This document shows positions 45,072-54,197 of a stretch of 64,000 nucleotides of DNA, one piece after another. The notes below the pieces were generated by a model. That model saw only the letters and a list, made by a program, of their open reading frames with translations, was not told where the DNA came from and searched no databases. This DNA is from Pseudomonadota bacterium (lineage in GTDB: Bacteria; Pseudomonadota; Gammaproteobacteria; Steroidobacterales; Steroidobacteraceae), in contig JAFEDU010000001.1 in assembly GCA_018241425.1 (NCBI GenBank), forward strand, positions 248,001 through 312,000. Direction: 5' to 3'. A program made the position numbers and the translations under genes. Position 1 is the first letter of the stretch. Each line of letters begins with the position of its first letter.

Positions 45072-46540
45072 GGCGCCTGCGCTGGCCCGCGGTCGGTGCG
45101 CTGCTGCTGTGCGGCTGCGCCGTCGGGCCGAACTTCCATCGTCCGCCGGCACCAACGGACAAGGACTACGGCCAGGCGCCGGTGACCGGCGCGACCGCGG
45201 CCGCCCCCGGCCCGGCCGGGATGGCGCAGGAGTTCGTGGCGGGGGGCGACATTGCGCGGGACTGGTGGCGGCTCTACCAGTCCGCCACCCTCACGCAGCT
45301 GGTCGAGCAGGCCCTCAGGGACAACCCCAATCTCGCCGCCGCCCAGGCCGCGCTGCGCGAGGCCAACGAGCTGTACCTCGCCGAGCGCACCACGCTGATC
45401 CCCACGGTGCAGGGAGGCTTCAGCGCACAACGGGCGAGGAACGCCATCGACACCCTGGCAAACCCCACGAACCTCCCGCAACAGAATCCCTACTACAACC
45501 TGTTCACCGCCCAGCTCTCCGTGAGCTACGCCCCGGATGTCTTCGGGGGCACGCGGCGCGCCATCGAGATGGCGCAGGCTGAGCGGGATGTGGCGCGGTT
45601 CCAGCTGGAGGCGACGTACGTCACCCTGAGCAGCAACGTCGTCGTCACCGCGCTCCAGGAGGCCAGCCTGCGTGACCAGATCGGCGCCACCGAGCGCCTG
45701 CTCGCCGCCCAGCGCGACATCACCGCCGCGGTGCAGGGACAGCAGGGCCTGGGATCGGCAAGCCGCCTCGACCTGCTCGCTCAGCAGGCCGCCGAGGCCC
45801 AGACTGCCGCCACCCTGCCCCCACTCGAGAAGCAGCTCGCGCAGACGCGCGATGCGCTGACTGCGCTGCTGGGCCGGCTGCCCGCCGCCGAGCCTGCCGC
45901 GACTCTCCACATGGCCGATCTCACCCTGCCCGTGCAACTGCCGGTGAGCGTCCCGGCGAAGCTGATCGAGCAGCGGCCGGACGTGCGGGCTGCGGAAGCG
46001 AACCTGCACGCCGCCTCGGCGGCCGTCGGGGTGGCCATCGCAGACATGCTCCCGCAGTTCTCGATCGATGCGCAGACCGGCTCGACGGCGCTTGAGATCA
46101 GCAGCCTCTTCACGCGCTACACGAACTTCTGGAGCGCCGGGGCCTCGCTGACGCAGACGCTCTTCGATGCGGGCGCCCTGCTGCACCGGAAGCGCGCCGC
46201 GGATGCGGCGCTCGATGAGGCCGGGGCGCAGTACCGCGCCGCCGTCATCCTCGCCTGCCAGAACGTCGCCGACACCCTGCATGCACTACAGGCCGACGCC
46301 GAGGGACTCAGGGCTGCGGCGCAGGCCGAAGACGCGGCCCGGGAGTCGTTTGAAATCGCACGCGGGCAGCGCGAACTGGGTACGATCAGCTCGGTCGCCC
46401 TCCTGCAGGTCGAGCAAACGTATCAGCAGGCGGTGCTGGCTGTGGTACAGGCCCGCGCCAACCGCTACGCGGACACCGCCGCGCTGTACCAGGCGCTCGG
46501 CGGCGGCTGGTGGAACCGAACCGGAGAATCCTCCCCATGA
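45068..46540 (+). CDS. NodT/CusC-type outer-membrane efflux lipoprotein
   Basis: The product is 490 residues; the ATG overlaps the pump stop (ATGA). A lipobox (LLLCGCAVGPNF) and GPNFHRPPAP define the NodT family. Paired helical OEP repeats are clear (QALRDNPNLAAAQAAL; AEANLHAASAAVGVAIADMLP). It forms the trimeric exit duct of the RND pump. Confidence 0.94.
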   Translation: MRRLRWPAVGALLLCGCAVGPNFHRPPAPTDKDYGQAPVTGATAAAPGPAGMAQEFVAGGDIARDWWRLYQSATLTQLVEQALRDNPNLAAAQAALREANELYLAERTTLIPTVQGGFSAQRARNAIDTLANPTNLPQQNPYYNLFTAQLSVSYAPDVFGGTRRAIEMAQAERDVARFQLEATYVTLSSNVVVTALQEASLRDQIGATERLLAAQRDITAAVQGQQGLGSASRLDLLAQQAAEAQTAATLPPLEKQLAQTRDALTALLGRLPAAEPAATLHMADLTLPVQLPVSVPAKLIEQRPDVRAAEANLHAASAAVGVAIADMLPQFSIDAQTGSTALEISSLFTRYTNFWSAGASLTQTLFDAGALLHRKRAADAALDEAGAQYRAAVILACQNVADTLHALQADAEGLRAAAQAEDAARESFEIARGQRELGTISSVALLQVEQTYQQAVLAVVQARANRYADTAALYQALGGGWWNRTGESSP

Positions 46541-47289
46541 GTGATCTGGTGCTGCGCGAGAACCGGGGCGGGGCGGCGATCCTGACCCTCAACCGGCCCG
46601 AGAAGATGAACGCGCTCACGAAGGACGTGTTCGCAGCCCTCGAGGCCCACGTGGATGCACTGGCGCGCGAGCGGCGCACGGTGGGTCTCGTGATCGTGCG
46701 GGGCGCCGGTGGCAACTTCTCCAGCGGCTACGACATGGAGGAAGTCCTGTCGTATGTGAAGGCCAACGCCAAGCCGCACTACAACTCGGAAGTCATCGAA
46801 AAGGTCGCGGCGCTCCCGCAGCCGGTGATCTCGGCGGTGCAGGGCCACTGCTCCACCGGCGCCCTGGAGCTTGCACTGGCCGCGGACCTCATCGTCGCCT
46901 CCGAGTCCGCGCGCTTCTGCGATGCGTATGGCCGCTGGGGCCTCACGCCGATCTGGGGCCTCAGCCTGCGGCTGCCGCACCGGGTCGGGACCGCAAAGGC
47001 AAGTGAAATGATGTTCACCTGCCACAGCTACTCCGGCTCCGAGGCGCACGAGATGCACCTGGCGAACTATCTCTACCCGGACGCGGACTTCGAAGCACGC
47101 CTGCAGGCCCTTGCCGAGAACGTGCTGGCCAACTCCTGGTACGCCAATGCGCTCAGCAAGCGCGCGCTGGTGGAGAGCGACGGCCTGAGCCTGCGCGACT
47201 CCCACGCCCTCGAGCTGTTCAAGAACGAGGGCCTGGCGCCCGATGCAGCGCAGCGCGTCGAGCGCTTTTTCCTCCGCAAGAAGACCTGA
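46537..47289 (+). CDS. Enoyl-CoA hydratase/isomerase-family protein
   Basis: The product is 250 residues; the ATG overlaps the channel stop (ATGA) with GGAG upstream. Crotonase landmarks: LNRPEKMNALTKDV, GAGGNFSSGYDMEE and HCSTGALELALAADL, whose Glu aligns with catalytic Glu144 of rat hydratase. The second Glu (164) is not where expected; that stretch reads FCDAYGRWGLTP, so classic hydration is doubtful. A trailing position in a metal-efflux operon is odd; it may be a chance operon member. Confidence 0.85.
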   Translation: MSDLVLRENRGGAAILTLNRPEKMNALTKDVFAALEAHVDALARERRTVGLVIVRGAGGNFSSGYDMEEVLSYVKANAKPHYNSEVIEKVAALPQPVISAVQGHCSTGALELALAADLIVASESARFCDAYGRWGLTPIWGLSLRLPHRVGTAKASEMMFTCHSYSGSEAHEMHLANYLYPDADFEARLQALAENVLANSWYANALSKRALVESDGLSLRDSHALELFKNEGLAPDAAQRVERFFLRKKT

Positions 47290-47300
47290 CAGCGGCCTGC

Positions 47301-47317
47301 GCCGACCGTTCGTCGGC
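47301..47317 (+). terminator. Hairpin downstream of the efflux operon
   Basis: GCCGAC-CGTTC-GTCGGC forms a 6-bp stem 12 bases past the stop, without a T-tract. It is weak evidence for a terminator. Confidence 0.3.
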
Positions 47318-47406
47318 CACCTGCCCCGGAACGGGAACCGCGGCCCCGGCGCGCAGTCCATCCCGCCCGTGACCTGCGGCCTCCCAGGCCCGCGTCGCAC
47401 TCCAAC

Positions 47407-48045
47407 ATGCGCCGTAAGACTCATATCGTGCTCATCGATGGCGAGGGCATGGCCCGCGACGGGCTGTGCGCCCTGCTCGCCGACGAACCGGGCGTGCTGC
47501 TCACGCGGGTGTTTTCACACCCGCGCGAGGCCCTGCGTTCGCGCCTCACGCCGGCGCCACAGGTCGTGATTGCCGACTGGGCGCTCGCGCTCAAGCACGG
47601 ACCGCAGACCCTGCGTTACCTGAAGCTCCACTGGCCCCACAGCCGGGTGCTGGTGCTCTCCGGCCGCTGCGATGCGCGCAGCGTCGAGGCCGCGCGCCGC
47701 GCGGGGGCCTGTGGTTACCTGTTGCGCAACGATCGCCGCAGCGAGCTCTCGCGGGCCCTGCATGCACTCCTCGAGGGGCGGCGCTTCGTGAGCGCCGCGG
47801 TGGCGGACGCGCCCCCACAGCGCGCAGCCGGTAACCGGGCCGAGCTGCGCCTCCTGAGCGCGCGCGAACAGGAGATCGTCGGCCTGATCGCCGAAGGCTA
47901 CCGCACCCGGGAGATGGCACAGATGCTGACGCTCAGCGAGAAGACCATCGAGCGCCACCGCACCAATCTCATGCGCAAGCTGGGGGTGCGCTCGGCGACT
48001 GGGGTGGTCGCCTACGCTCTCACGCACGGGTACCTCGGCCTTTAG
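47407..48045 (+). CDS. LuxR-type regulator with degenerate receiver
   Basis: The product is 212 residues, paralogous to the regulator at 35377: the last 60 residues are nearly the same (SEKTIERHRTNLMRKLGVRSA and HGYL). The receiver has IDG in place of the acidic pair, the acceptor Asp in VVIADWALA, and Arg (GYLLRND) where Lys is expected. Phosphorylation is doubtful. No kinase is adjacent. It ends in a 4-base tail-to-tail overlap with the PhyH gene. Confidence 0.85.
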   Translation: MRRKTHIVLIDGEGMARDGLCALLADEPGVLLTRVFSHPREALRSRLTPAPQVVIADWALALKHGPQTLRYLKLHWPHSRVLVLSGRCDARSVEAARRAGACGYLLRNDRRSELSRALHALLEGRRFVSAAVADAPPQRAAGNRAELRLLSAREQEIVGLIAEGYRTREMAQMLTLSEKTIERHRTNLMRKLGVRSATGVVAYALTHGYLGL

Positions 48046-48878
48046 TGCGGCGACTGCACCCGTGGCCACAGCACCGGGAACAAGGGGTGCTCGAGCGGCG
48101 CGCCTTCCGGAAGCGACTCGGCAAGGCCGGGGAACTCCGGTGAGGTCCTCCAGCGCCGGGGGGCATGCCGCACGTCATCCCCGGTCAACCGCACCGAGAA
48201 CACGCGCCGCCGCCGGTCCGGCGCGACGCCACGCGAGCCGTGCAGCGTCAGCATGTGGAAGCACACGGCATCCCCGGGCTCCAGCGCCCAGCTGAGGATG
48301 CGGAAGTCTCCCGGCCGGGCGTCGATGTCGGGAAGGTCGGCGAGGGTCCCTTCCGGGAACCAGCGTGCCTGGGAATCCATGAACGAGCGCGGCATGAGCC
48401 AGGGCCCGCGATGCGACCCGGCCACGAGCTCCAGGCTCGACTCGCGCCGCACCGGGTCGACCGGGATCCAGAAGCTGCAGTTCTGCTCGCCGCTGATGTT
48501 GTAGTACGGCTGGTCCTGGTGCCATGGGGTCCGCGCCTGCGTACCCGGTTCCTTGGTCAGCATGTGGTCGTGGTACAGCCGGGCCCGGTGGCTCTGCATC
48601 AGCTGTGCGCCGACCTCCCCGAGCGCCGACCCGAAGATGAAGCGCCGGTAACTGTCATTCTCCTGCCAGTTGCAGAAGTCCTCCAGGAACCACCCCGGAT
48701 CGCCGGGACGGCTCGCGACCTTGGCACGGGGACTCGGGCTTGCGAGGTTCGCATCGATCCCGGCACGCAGCAGCTCGAGCTCCGCCGCACTCAGCAGGCC
48801 GCGCAGCACGATGGCGCCGTCGGCACGGAAGTCCCGCACCTGCTGCGGCTCGAGGCGAAAGGGCTGCGGGTTGCTCAT
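48042..48878 (-). CDS. Phytanoyl-CoA dioxygenase (PhyH)-family protein
   Basis: The product is 278 residues. The Fe(II)/2-oxoglutarate double-stranded beta-helix has the ligand pair in PWHQDQPYYN and the distal His in MLTLHGSRGVAPD, with Arg in RRRRVFSVR for 2-oxoglutarate. Substrate unknown. Nearby methylated-amine genes suggest a small quaternary amine or related compound, as inference only. It is divergent from the MttB-family gene. Confidence 0.85.
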   Translation of the reverse strand: MSNPQPFRLEPQQVRDFRADGAIVLRGLLSAAELELLRAGIDANLASPSPRAKVASRPGDPGWFLEDFCNWQENDSYRRFIFGSALGEVGAQLMQSHRARLYHDHMLTKEPGTQARTPWHQDQPYYNISGEQNCSFWIPVDPVRRESSLELVAGSHRGPWLMPRSFMDSQARWFPEGTLADLPDIDARPGDFRILSWALEPGDAVCFHMLTLHGSRGVAPDRRRRVFSVRLTGDDVRHAPRRWRTSPEFPGLAESLPEGAPLEHPLFPVLWPRVQSPH

Positions 48879-49035
48879 CCGGAAGAGATCGGAACGCGCG
48901 GTTACGGGATGCTGATTCTACGGTAAACGCGGCATGCGCGCGGCGGCGCGGACCCGCATTCGACAAGGGTGGCCGCGCTCTCGTAGCATCGGTGGACGCA
49001 GCGCGGGCCAGCCGCGCGTCCGCTTCCGCCACAAC
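48879..49035. other. Divergent intergenic region before the MttB-family gene
   Basis: These 157 bases should carry promoters for the PhyH gene (minus) and MttB-family gene (plus). I see no strong site. Confidence 0.3.
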
Positions 49036-50565
49036 ATGACCGACGCCCCGTCCCGTCGCCGCGAACGCACCCGCGGTGCGCGTTCCACCGGTCCCTCGCT
49101 GGCACCGCTGCCGCGGCTGGCAAACCCCTGGGCACCGCTTGAAGTCCTGAGCGCCGAGCAGGTCGAGCGCATCCTGAATGCGGCCTTCCAGATCCTCGAA
49201 GAGGCCGGACTTGAGATCCGCAGCCCCGCGGCGCGCGCCATCTACGCCGCAGCCGGCGCGCTGGTCGATGAGGAGTCGCAGCTGGTGCGCCTGGGGCGCG
49301 AGCTGGTGGAGGCGCAGCTCGCCTTCACGCCCGAGCGGTTCGTCCTGCACGCCCGCAACCCCGAGCGGCACCTGCACGTCGGGGACAACGTCGTGAACTT
49401 CGGCCCGGTGACCGGCGCACCGAACATCCGCGACCAGGAAGGCGGTCGCCGCTACGGGGACCTCGAGGCCTTCCGCAACATCCTCAAGCTGACGCACCGA
49501 CTCGGCGTGCTGCACTGGCAGGGCGGCATCGTCGTCGAGCCCGTCGACGTGCCGGTCGCCGTACGCCACCTGGCCACCTACCAGGCGCACATCGAGTGCT
49601 CCGACATCGTCTGGGCGGCGCGCGGCATCGGCGGGATCCAGGCTGAGGATGCGATCGCGCTCTCGGCGATCGAGCATGGGTGCACCGTGGAAGCCCTGGC
49701 GAGCCGGCCGACGCTCATGACGGTCACCAACGTCAACTCACCGCGGCGCGTCGACGAGGAGATCCTGGACAACATCCTCGTGATGGCGCGGCACGGCCAG
49801 TGCGTGGTCATCACCCCCTTCACCCTCATGGGCGCAATGGCGCCGGTAACCCTGGCGGGCGCCCTGGTACAGCAGACGGCCGAGGCCCTGGCCGTGGTCA
49901 CGCTATGCCAGCTGGCGCGCCCGGGGACGCCCTGTGTCATGGGCGGCTTCACGTCCAACGTCGACATGCGCACCGGCTCGCCGGCCTTCGGTACCCCCGA
50001 ATACGTGCATGCGGTGATCGCGGGCGCGCAGATTGGCCGCCGCCTGAAGATTCCGGTGCGGACCAGCGCAGTCAACGCCTCCCCCATGGTGGATGCGCAG
50101 TCGACCTACGAAACGGCGTTCTCGCTGCAGGCGGCCATCCTCAGCAACAGCCACCTCATCAACCATGCCGCCGGCTGGCTCGAGGGTGGACTGTCAGCGT
50201 CGCTGGAAAAGATCATCGTGGACGCGGAGCTTTTGCGGAACTGGGCAGAGATCCTGAAGCGCGTCGAGTTCACCGACGATGACCTCGCGGTCGAGGCCAT
50301 CAAGGGCACCGCGGCCGGCGGCCATTTCTTCGGGGCCAGCCATACGCTGGCACGCTACGAATCGGCGTTCTATCGCCCCCTGCTCTCGGACTGGTCCAAC
50401 TTCGAGAACTGGCGCGATGCCGGCTCACGCAATGCCACCGAGCGGGCCACGACCATCTGGAAGAAGATGCTCACGGACTACGTGCCCCCGCCACTGGACC
50501 CGGCGGTCAGGGACGCGGTGGCCGACTACGTGGCGCGCCGCTCGGCCGAGCTCAGTGCCGCCTGA
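49036..50565 (+). CDS. MttB-family (non-pyrrolysine) methylamine methyltransferase
   Basis: The product is 509 residues. The MttB TIM-barrel family transfers methyl groups from quaternary or tertiary amines to a corrinoid protein. Landmarks include LSAEQVERILNAAFQILEE, GPVTGAPNI, VNSPRRVDEEI and PCVMGGFTSNVDMRTGSPAFG. No in-frame amber codon interrupts it, so it is a non-Pyl homologue; characterised ones include glycine betaine methyltransferases. No corrinoid-binding protein is encoded in this window. The ATG at 49036 is the first Met with a typical N-terminus; no clear ribosome-binding site. Confidence 0.88.
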   Translation: MTDAPSRRRERTRGARSTGPSLAPLPRLANPWAPLEVLSAEQVERILNAAFQILEEAGLEIRSPAARAIYAAAGALVDEESQLVRLGRELVEAQLAFTPERFVLHARNPERHLHVGDNVVNFGPVTGAPNIRDQEGGRRYGDLEAFRNILKLTHRLGVLHWQGGIVVEPVDVPVAVRHLATYQAHIECSDIVWAARGIGGIQAEDAIALSAIEHGCTVEALASRPTLMTVTNVNSPRRVDEEILDNILVMARHGQCVVITPFTLMGAMAPVTLAGALVQQTAEALAVVTLCQLARPGTPCVMGGFTSNVDMRTGSPAFGTPEYVHAVIAGAQIGRRLKIPVRTSAVNASPMVDAQSTYETAFSLQAAILSNSHLINHAAGWLEGGLSASLEKIIVDAELLRNWAEILKRVEFTDDDLAVEAIKGTAAGGHFFGASHTLARYESAFYRPLLSDWSNFENWRDAGSRNATERATTIWKKMLTDYVPPPLDPAVRDAVADYVARRSAELSAA

Positions 50566-50592
50566 GGCGGACCTTCGGGAGCTGACCCCAAG

Positions 50593-51405
50593 GTGAAGTG
50601 GATCGCGAACGCCCGCATGTACGCGGTGACGCCCGGGGTGGAAGCCGCCTGGCGCACCCTGCTTGCGCACGTGGCCGATGATGCAGGCGTGGAGCTCGAG
50701 TACTTCAGCTACCCGGCGCCCGCCCCGCTCGAGAACCTCTGGGACCGCCCCGACCTGGGCGCGGTGTTCATGTGCGGCTATCCCGTGGCGCGCGGGATGG
50801 CGCCGGTGGTGCCGCTCGCTGCACCGATCCCCGCGGCCGAGTGGGCGCGGGGCGAGGCGCTCTACCGCACGGACCTCATCGTGCGCGTCGACAGCCCGTA
50901 CCGCACGCTGGAGGACACCTTCGGGGGGCGGGCGGGCTGGACCGTCGCGCATTCGCAGTCGGGCTTCAACGCCTTTCGGCACGAGTTGCTGCGCCACCGG
51001 CGCCCCGACCGGCAGCGGCTGTATGCCCATGTGGAGGAAAATCTGGTCACGGCGCGCGCCGTGCTCGATTCCGTGCGCGAGGGCCGCATCGACGTGGGCC
51101 CCCTGGATGCCTACTGGCACCTGCTCATACGACGCCACGCGCCGGAGCTCGTGGCCGGGATCCGCGTGCTGTGCTCGACGCCTGCGACCCCGATACCCGG
51201 CTTCATCGCCGCGCGCGGTGCGCCCCGCTCCCAGGTCGACGCCCTGCAGCGAGCCTTCGCGGCAGCCTCGGCACGGCCCTGGTTCGAACCCCTGGCCGGC
51301 ACGCTCCTGGTGACCGGCTTCGCGCCGGTGGATGCGAGCCGCTACCAGCTGTACCTGGACTGGGATCGCGAGGCGCGCGCGGCCGGTTACGCTACGCCAG
51401 GCTGA
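50593..51405 (+). CDS. PhnD-like substrate-binding domain protein without signal peptide
   Basis: The product is 270 residues from a GTG at 50593. The fold is that of PhnD/phosphonate-binding proteins: IANARMYAVTPGVEAAW, LGAVFMCGYPVA, VDSPYRTLEDTFGGRAGWTVAHSQSGFNA, SVREGRIDVGPLDAYWHLL. No signal peptide is visible, so it may be cytosolic, or the start is misplaced. It follows the MttB-family gene after 27 bases. Ligand unknown. Confidence 0.8.
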   Translation: MKWIANARMYAVTPGVEAAWRTLLAHVADDAGVELEYFSYPAPAPLENLWDRPDLGAVFMCGYPVARGMAPVVPLAAPIPAAEWARGEALYRTDLIVRVDSPYRTLEDTFGGRAGWTVAHSQSGFNAFRHELLRHRRPDRQRLYAHVEENLVTARAVLDSVREGRIDVGPLDAYWHLLIRRHAPELVAGIRVLCSTPATPIPGFIAARGAPRSQVDALQRAFAAASARPWFEPLAGTLLVTGFAPVDASRYQLYLDWDREARAAGYATPG

Positions 51406-52373
51406 GGGGCACCCGCCTTTGGGGGCACCCGGCCGGTCGGGTGGAGCAGCACGTCGTGTGAACGGAACAGGTACAGCCGCGCCACCTCGAAATAGGTCCG
51501 GTACACCAGGCCCCCGTTGGCCGCGATCAGCCGCTCGCGCGCCTCCCGGTAGCGGGCCGGGTACTGGTACCAGGGGATCAGCGGCGACTCGTGGTGCAGC
51601 GAGTGCAGGTTGTTGAACAGGAACAGCGGCCCCAGGATCCAAGAGTTCTCGACGATGGCGATGCGCTCGCGCGTCTCCGGGCGTGCCCGGTGCTCGGCGA
51701 ACGAGCGGATGAGCTGCACGCCATTGGCCGGCACGACCATGCCCAGGAAGTAGAGCCACAGCGGCATGTGGCACACGAACTGCACCCACACCACCACCAG
51801 CACGCACCACCCGAAGTGCTCGAGCCATACGCGCCGGATACCCGGGTCGCCACGCACGAACGCCCGCGTCTCGTTGTAGAGGAAGGCCCCGATGCGCCAC
51901 ACGCAGCCGATGACCACGCGTCCGGCGAGCGTCTGCTGGAACCGCAGCAGCAGGCGGGTGAGCGGGTTCAGGCGGGCCCACTCGTTCGGGCACCAGTAGT
52001 AGGACTCCGGATCGTCGAACGGATCGGTGAGGCGCTCGTCGTTGTGATGAATCCGGTGCAGCACGCGGTAGCGCTCGTACGGCAGCCACAGCGACAGCGG
52101 CACGATCCCCAGGAGGCGGTTGACGCCATACCAGCGGGTCGGGTGGCCGTGCACGATCTCGTGCTGCAGGGAGCTGTGCAGGGCCACGACCAGCACGCCC
52201 ACCGGGAGCACGACCCACAGCGGGATCCGCCCGTAGGCGAAGGTGATGGCAAGCCACGCGGCGTAGGTCGCCGCGATCAGGATCAGGGTAGGAAGCTCGA
52301 AAGCGGCTCGGCTGTGGCGCGGTGCAGGCGCCGCCGGGGTCGGGGTTGCCGGGATCGGATCGCGCGTCGTCAT
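51387..52373 (-). CDS. Membrane fatty-acid desaturase-family protein
   Basis: The product is 328 residues. The three His boxes are HSSLQHEIVHGH (about 67-78), HRIHH (about 107-111) and HSLHHE (about 258-263), which bind a di-iron centre in desaturases and hydroxylases. Four to six helices are present. The substrate is not necessarily a lipid; homologues include ring and beta-carotene hydroxylases. It ends convergent with the PhnD-like gene (19-base overlap). Confidence 0.87.
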   Translation of the reverse strand: MTTRDPIPATPTPAAPAPRHSRAAFELPTLILIAATYAAWLAITFAYGRIPLWVVLPVGVLVVALHSSLQHEIVHGHPTRWYGVNRLLGIVPLSLWLPYERYRVLHRIHHNDERLTDPFDDPESYYWCPNEWARLNPLTRLLLRFQQTLAGRVVIGCVWRIGAFLYNETRAFVRGDPGIRRVWLEHFGWCVLVVVWVQFVCHMPLWLYFLGMVVPANGVQLIRSFAEHRARPETRERIAIVENSWILGPLFLFNNLHSLHHESPLIPWYQYPARYREARERLIAANGGLVYRTYFEVARLYLFRSHDVLLHPTGRVPPKAGAPQPGVA

Positions 52374-52524
52374 CGCCTGCCGCTTCCGCCGGGACTGGGC
52401 CGGCGGAGGAAACGTCTCTCGTGGTAACGCCCGCAGCTGCGGGGCCGGGTCATTTGAACCATCTGATTCTAGCTAGTTCGGGTCGCCGCTGCTGCGACCA
52501 CCTGGCGCTTTCGCGAGCCCGGTC

Positions 52525-53265
52525 TCATTCGACCTGGACCGCCCGGCACACACGTCGTTCCAGCCCGACCATGGCGTCGTAGAGCAGCACCGCCATCAGC
52601 GCGGTCACCAGCCCCCCCTGCAGGACGAAAGCCGTATTGTTGGAGAGCAGTCCGGCAATGATGACCTCACCCAGCCCCTTGGCCGCGACGGTCGAGCCGA
52701 TGGTGGCAGTGCCGACATTGATCACCAGGGAGAGCCTGATACCCTCAAGAATCAATGGCATAGCTAGCGGAAGCTCGACGGAGACTAGGCGCTGTCCAGC
52801 GCTCATTCCCATGCCGTTGGCGGCTTCCATGACCGCCTTGGGCGTGGTCTGGAGGGCGACGATGGTGTTCTCGAAGATCGGCAGGAGGCCGTAGGCAAAG
52901 AGCGCGATCAGGGTGGGCTTCTCGCCGAAGCCGACCAGCGGCACGGTCACGGCCAGTACCGCCACCGGCGGGAATGTCTGCCCGATGTTCACCAGCGTGC
53001 GCGACAGCGGCAGGAACTCGCGCCCTGCCGGGCGCGTCACCAGGATCCCCAGCCCTACCGCCACCACGGTGCTCAGGGCCGCCGCCAGCAGCACGGTTCC
53101 GAGGTGCGCAATCGCAAGTCCAAGGAGATTGCCCTGATCGTAGATCGGTGGCGCGCCGTACTGGGTGAGCGGGGCAAACACCGGCGCGAACTTCTGCGGC
53201 ACGATCAGGAAGCTCACCAGGAGTGCGAGCGCGAGCAGCCTCAGTAGCGTCGCCGTCCGCATCAT
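52525..53265 (-). CDS. yehW: ABC transporter permease, YehW type
   Basis: The product is 246 residues with six helices and the EAA loop (ELPLAMPLILEGIRLSLVIN). It matches YehW/OpuC-type betaine permeases. It is the last gene of the SBP-permease-ATPase-permease operon (yehZYXW order) and overlaps the ATPase gene by four bases. It should form the membrane channel with the 395-residue permease. Confidence 0.88.
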   Translation of the reverse strand: MMRTATLLRLLALALLVSFLIVPQKFAPVFAPLTQYGAPPIYDQGNLLGLAIAHLGTVLLAAALSTVVAVGLGILVTRPAGREFLPLSRTLVNIGQTFPPVAVLAVTVPLVGFGEKPTLIALFAYGLLPIFENTIVALQTTPKAVMEAANGMGMSAGQRLVSVELPLAMPLILEGIRLSLVINVGTATIGSTVAAKGLGEVIIAGLLSNNTAFVLQGGLVTALMAVLLYDAMVGLERRVCRAVQVE

Positions 53266-54197
53266 CCGGGCCTGGCGTGCTCGAGTATGGCGTCAACGGT
53301 GAGGTGCGCGGGCGCGCCGCCCTCGATGCCGATGACCTCGCAGGACTGTGAGCCGCTCCACAGCATCTCCGACAGCGCCTCGCGCAGTGATGCCGACGCC
53401 TGCAGCTTCGGTCCGGGTGCCGCGCCGGGTAGCGCCACCGCGGCGGCAGAGGTCAGCGACAGGAGCCGCAGGGCCCGGTCGCCGAGGCCGGTCATGCGCG
53501 AGACGAAGGGATCGGCCGGGTGGGTGAGCAGCTGCGCCGGCTCGTCGTACTGAAGTAACCGCCCCCCGCTCATCACGGCCACGCGATCGCCGAGGTGAAA
53601 GGCCTCGTCCATGTCGTGGGTGACCAGCACCACCGTTGTCCCGAAGCGGCGCTGGATGTCGAGCAGGTCCTCCTGCGCCTTGGCGCGGATGATCGGGTCC
53701 AGCGCCCCGAACGGCTCGTCCATGAGGAGCACCTGCGGCTCGGCCGCCAGCGCGCGCGCGACACCGACACGCTGTTGCTGGCCGCCGGAGAGCTCGTGCG
53801 GAAACGCAGCGGAATACTTGGCGGGGTCGAGCTGGAAGACGTGCAGCAGCTCCTCGACGCGCGCCTTCACGCGCTCCGGTGCCCAGCCCAGGAGGCGTGG
53901 CACGGTGGCGATGTTCTCGGCCACCGTACGATGCGGAAACAGGCCGTGACCCTGAATCGCATAGCCGATACGCCGGCGCAGCAGGTGTGCCGGCTCCGAC
54001 CGCGTGTCGCGGCCCTCTAGGAGCACGCGGCCGGCGCTCGGTTCGACCAGGCGGTTGATCATGCGCAGCAGGGTCGACTTGCCCGAGCCGGAGGTACCGA
54101 CGATGACCGTGATCGAGTTCTTCTCGATCTGCATCGAGACGTCATCGACCACCGTGTTATCGCCGTAGCGCTTGGAAAGGTTCTCGATGGTGATCAT
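53262..54197 (-). CDS. yehX: ABC transporter ATPase, YehX type
   Basis: The product is 311 residues. Walker A (GTSGSGKSTLL), Q-loop (IGYAIQGHGLFPH), signature (ELSGGQQQRVGVARAL), Walker B (VLLMDEPFGALDP) and His switch (VTHDMDEAF) are intact. The C-terminal 70 residues are a partial CBS-like or regulatory tail, as in YehX/OpuCA. Overlaps both neighbours by four bases. Confidence 0.92.
   Translation of the reverse strand: MITIENLSKRYGDNTVVDDVSMQIEKNSITVIVGTSGSGKSTLLRMINRLVEPSAGRVLLEGRDTRSEPAHLLRRRIGYAIQGHGLFPHRTVAENIATVPRLLGWAPERVKARVEELLHVFQLDPAKYSAAFPHELSGGQQQRVGVARALAAEPQVLLMDEPFGALDPIIRAKAQEDLLDIQRRFGTTVVLVTHDMDEAFHLGDRVAVMSGGRLLQYDEPAQLLTHPADPFVSRMTGLGDRALRLLSLTSAAAVALPGAAPGPKLQASASLREALSEMLWSGSQSCEVIGIEGGAPAHLTVDAILEHARPG

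Noticed and set aside
49036..50565. Possible pyrrolysine (amber) MttB
   Set aside because: No in-frame TAG; the gene is full length without one.
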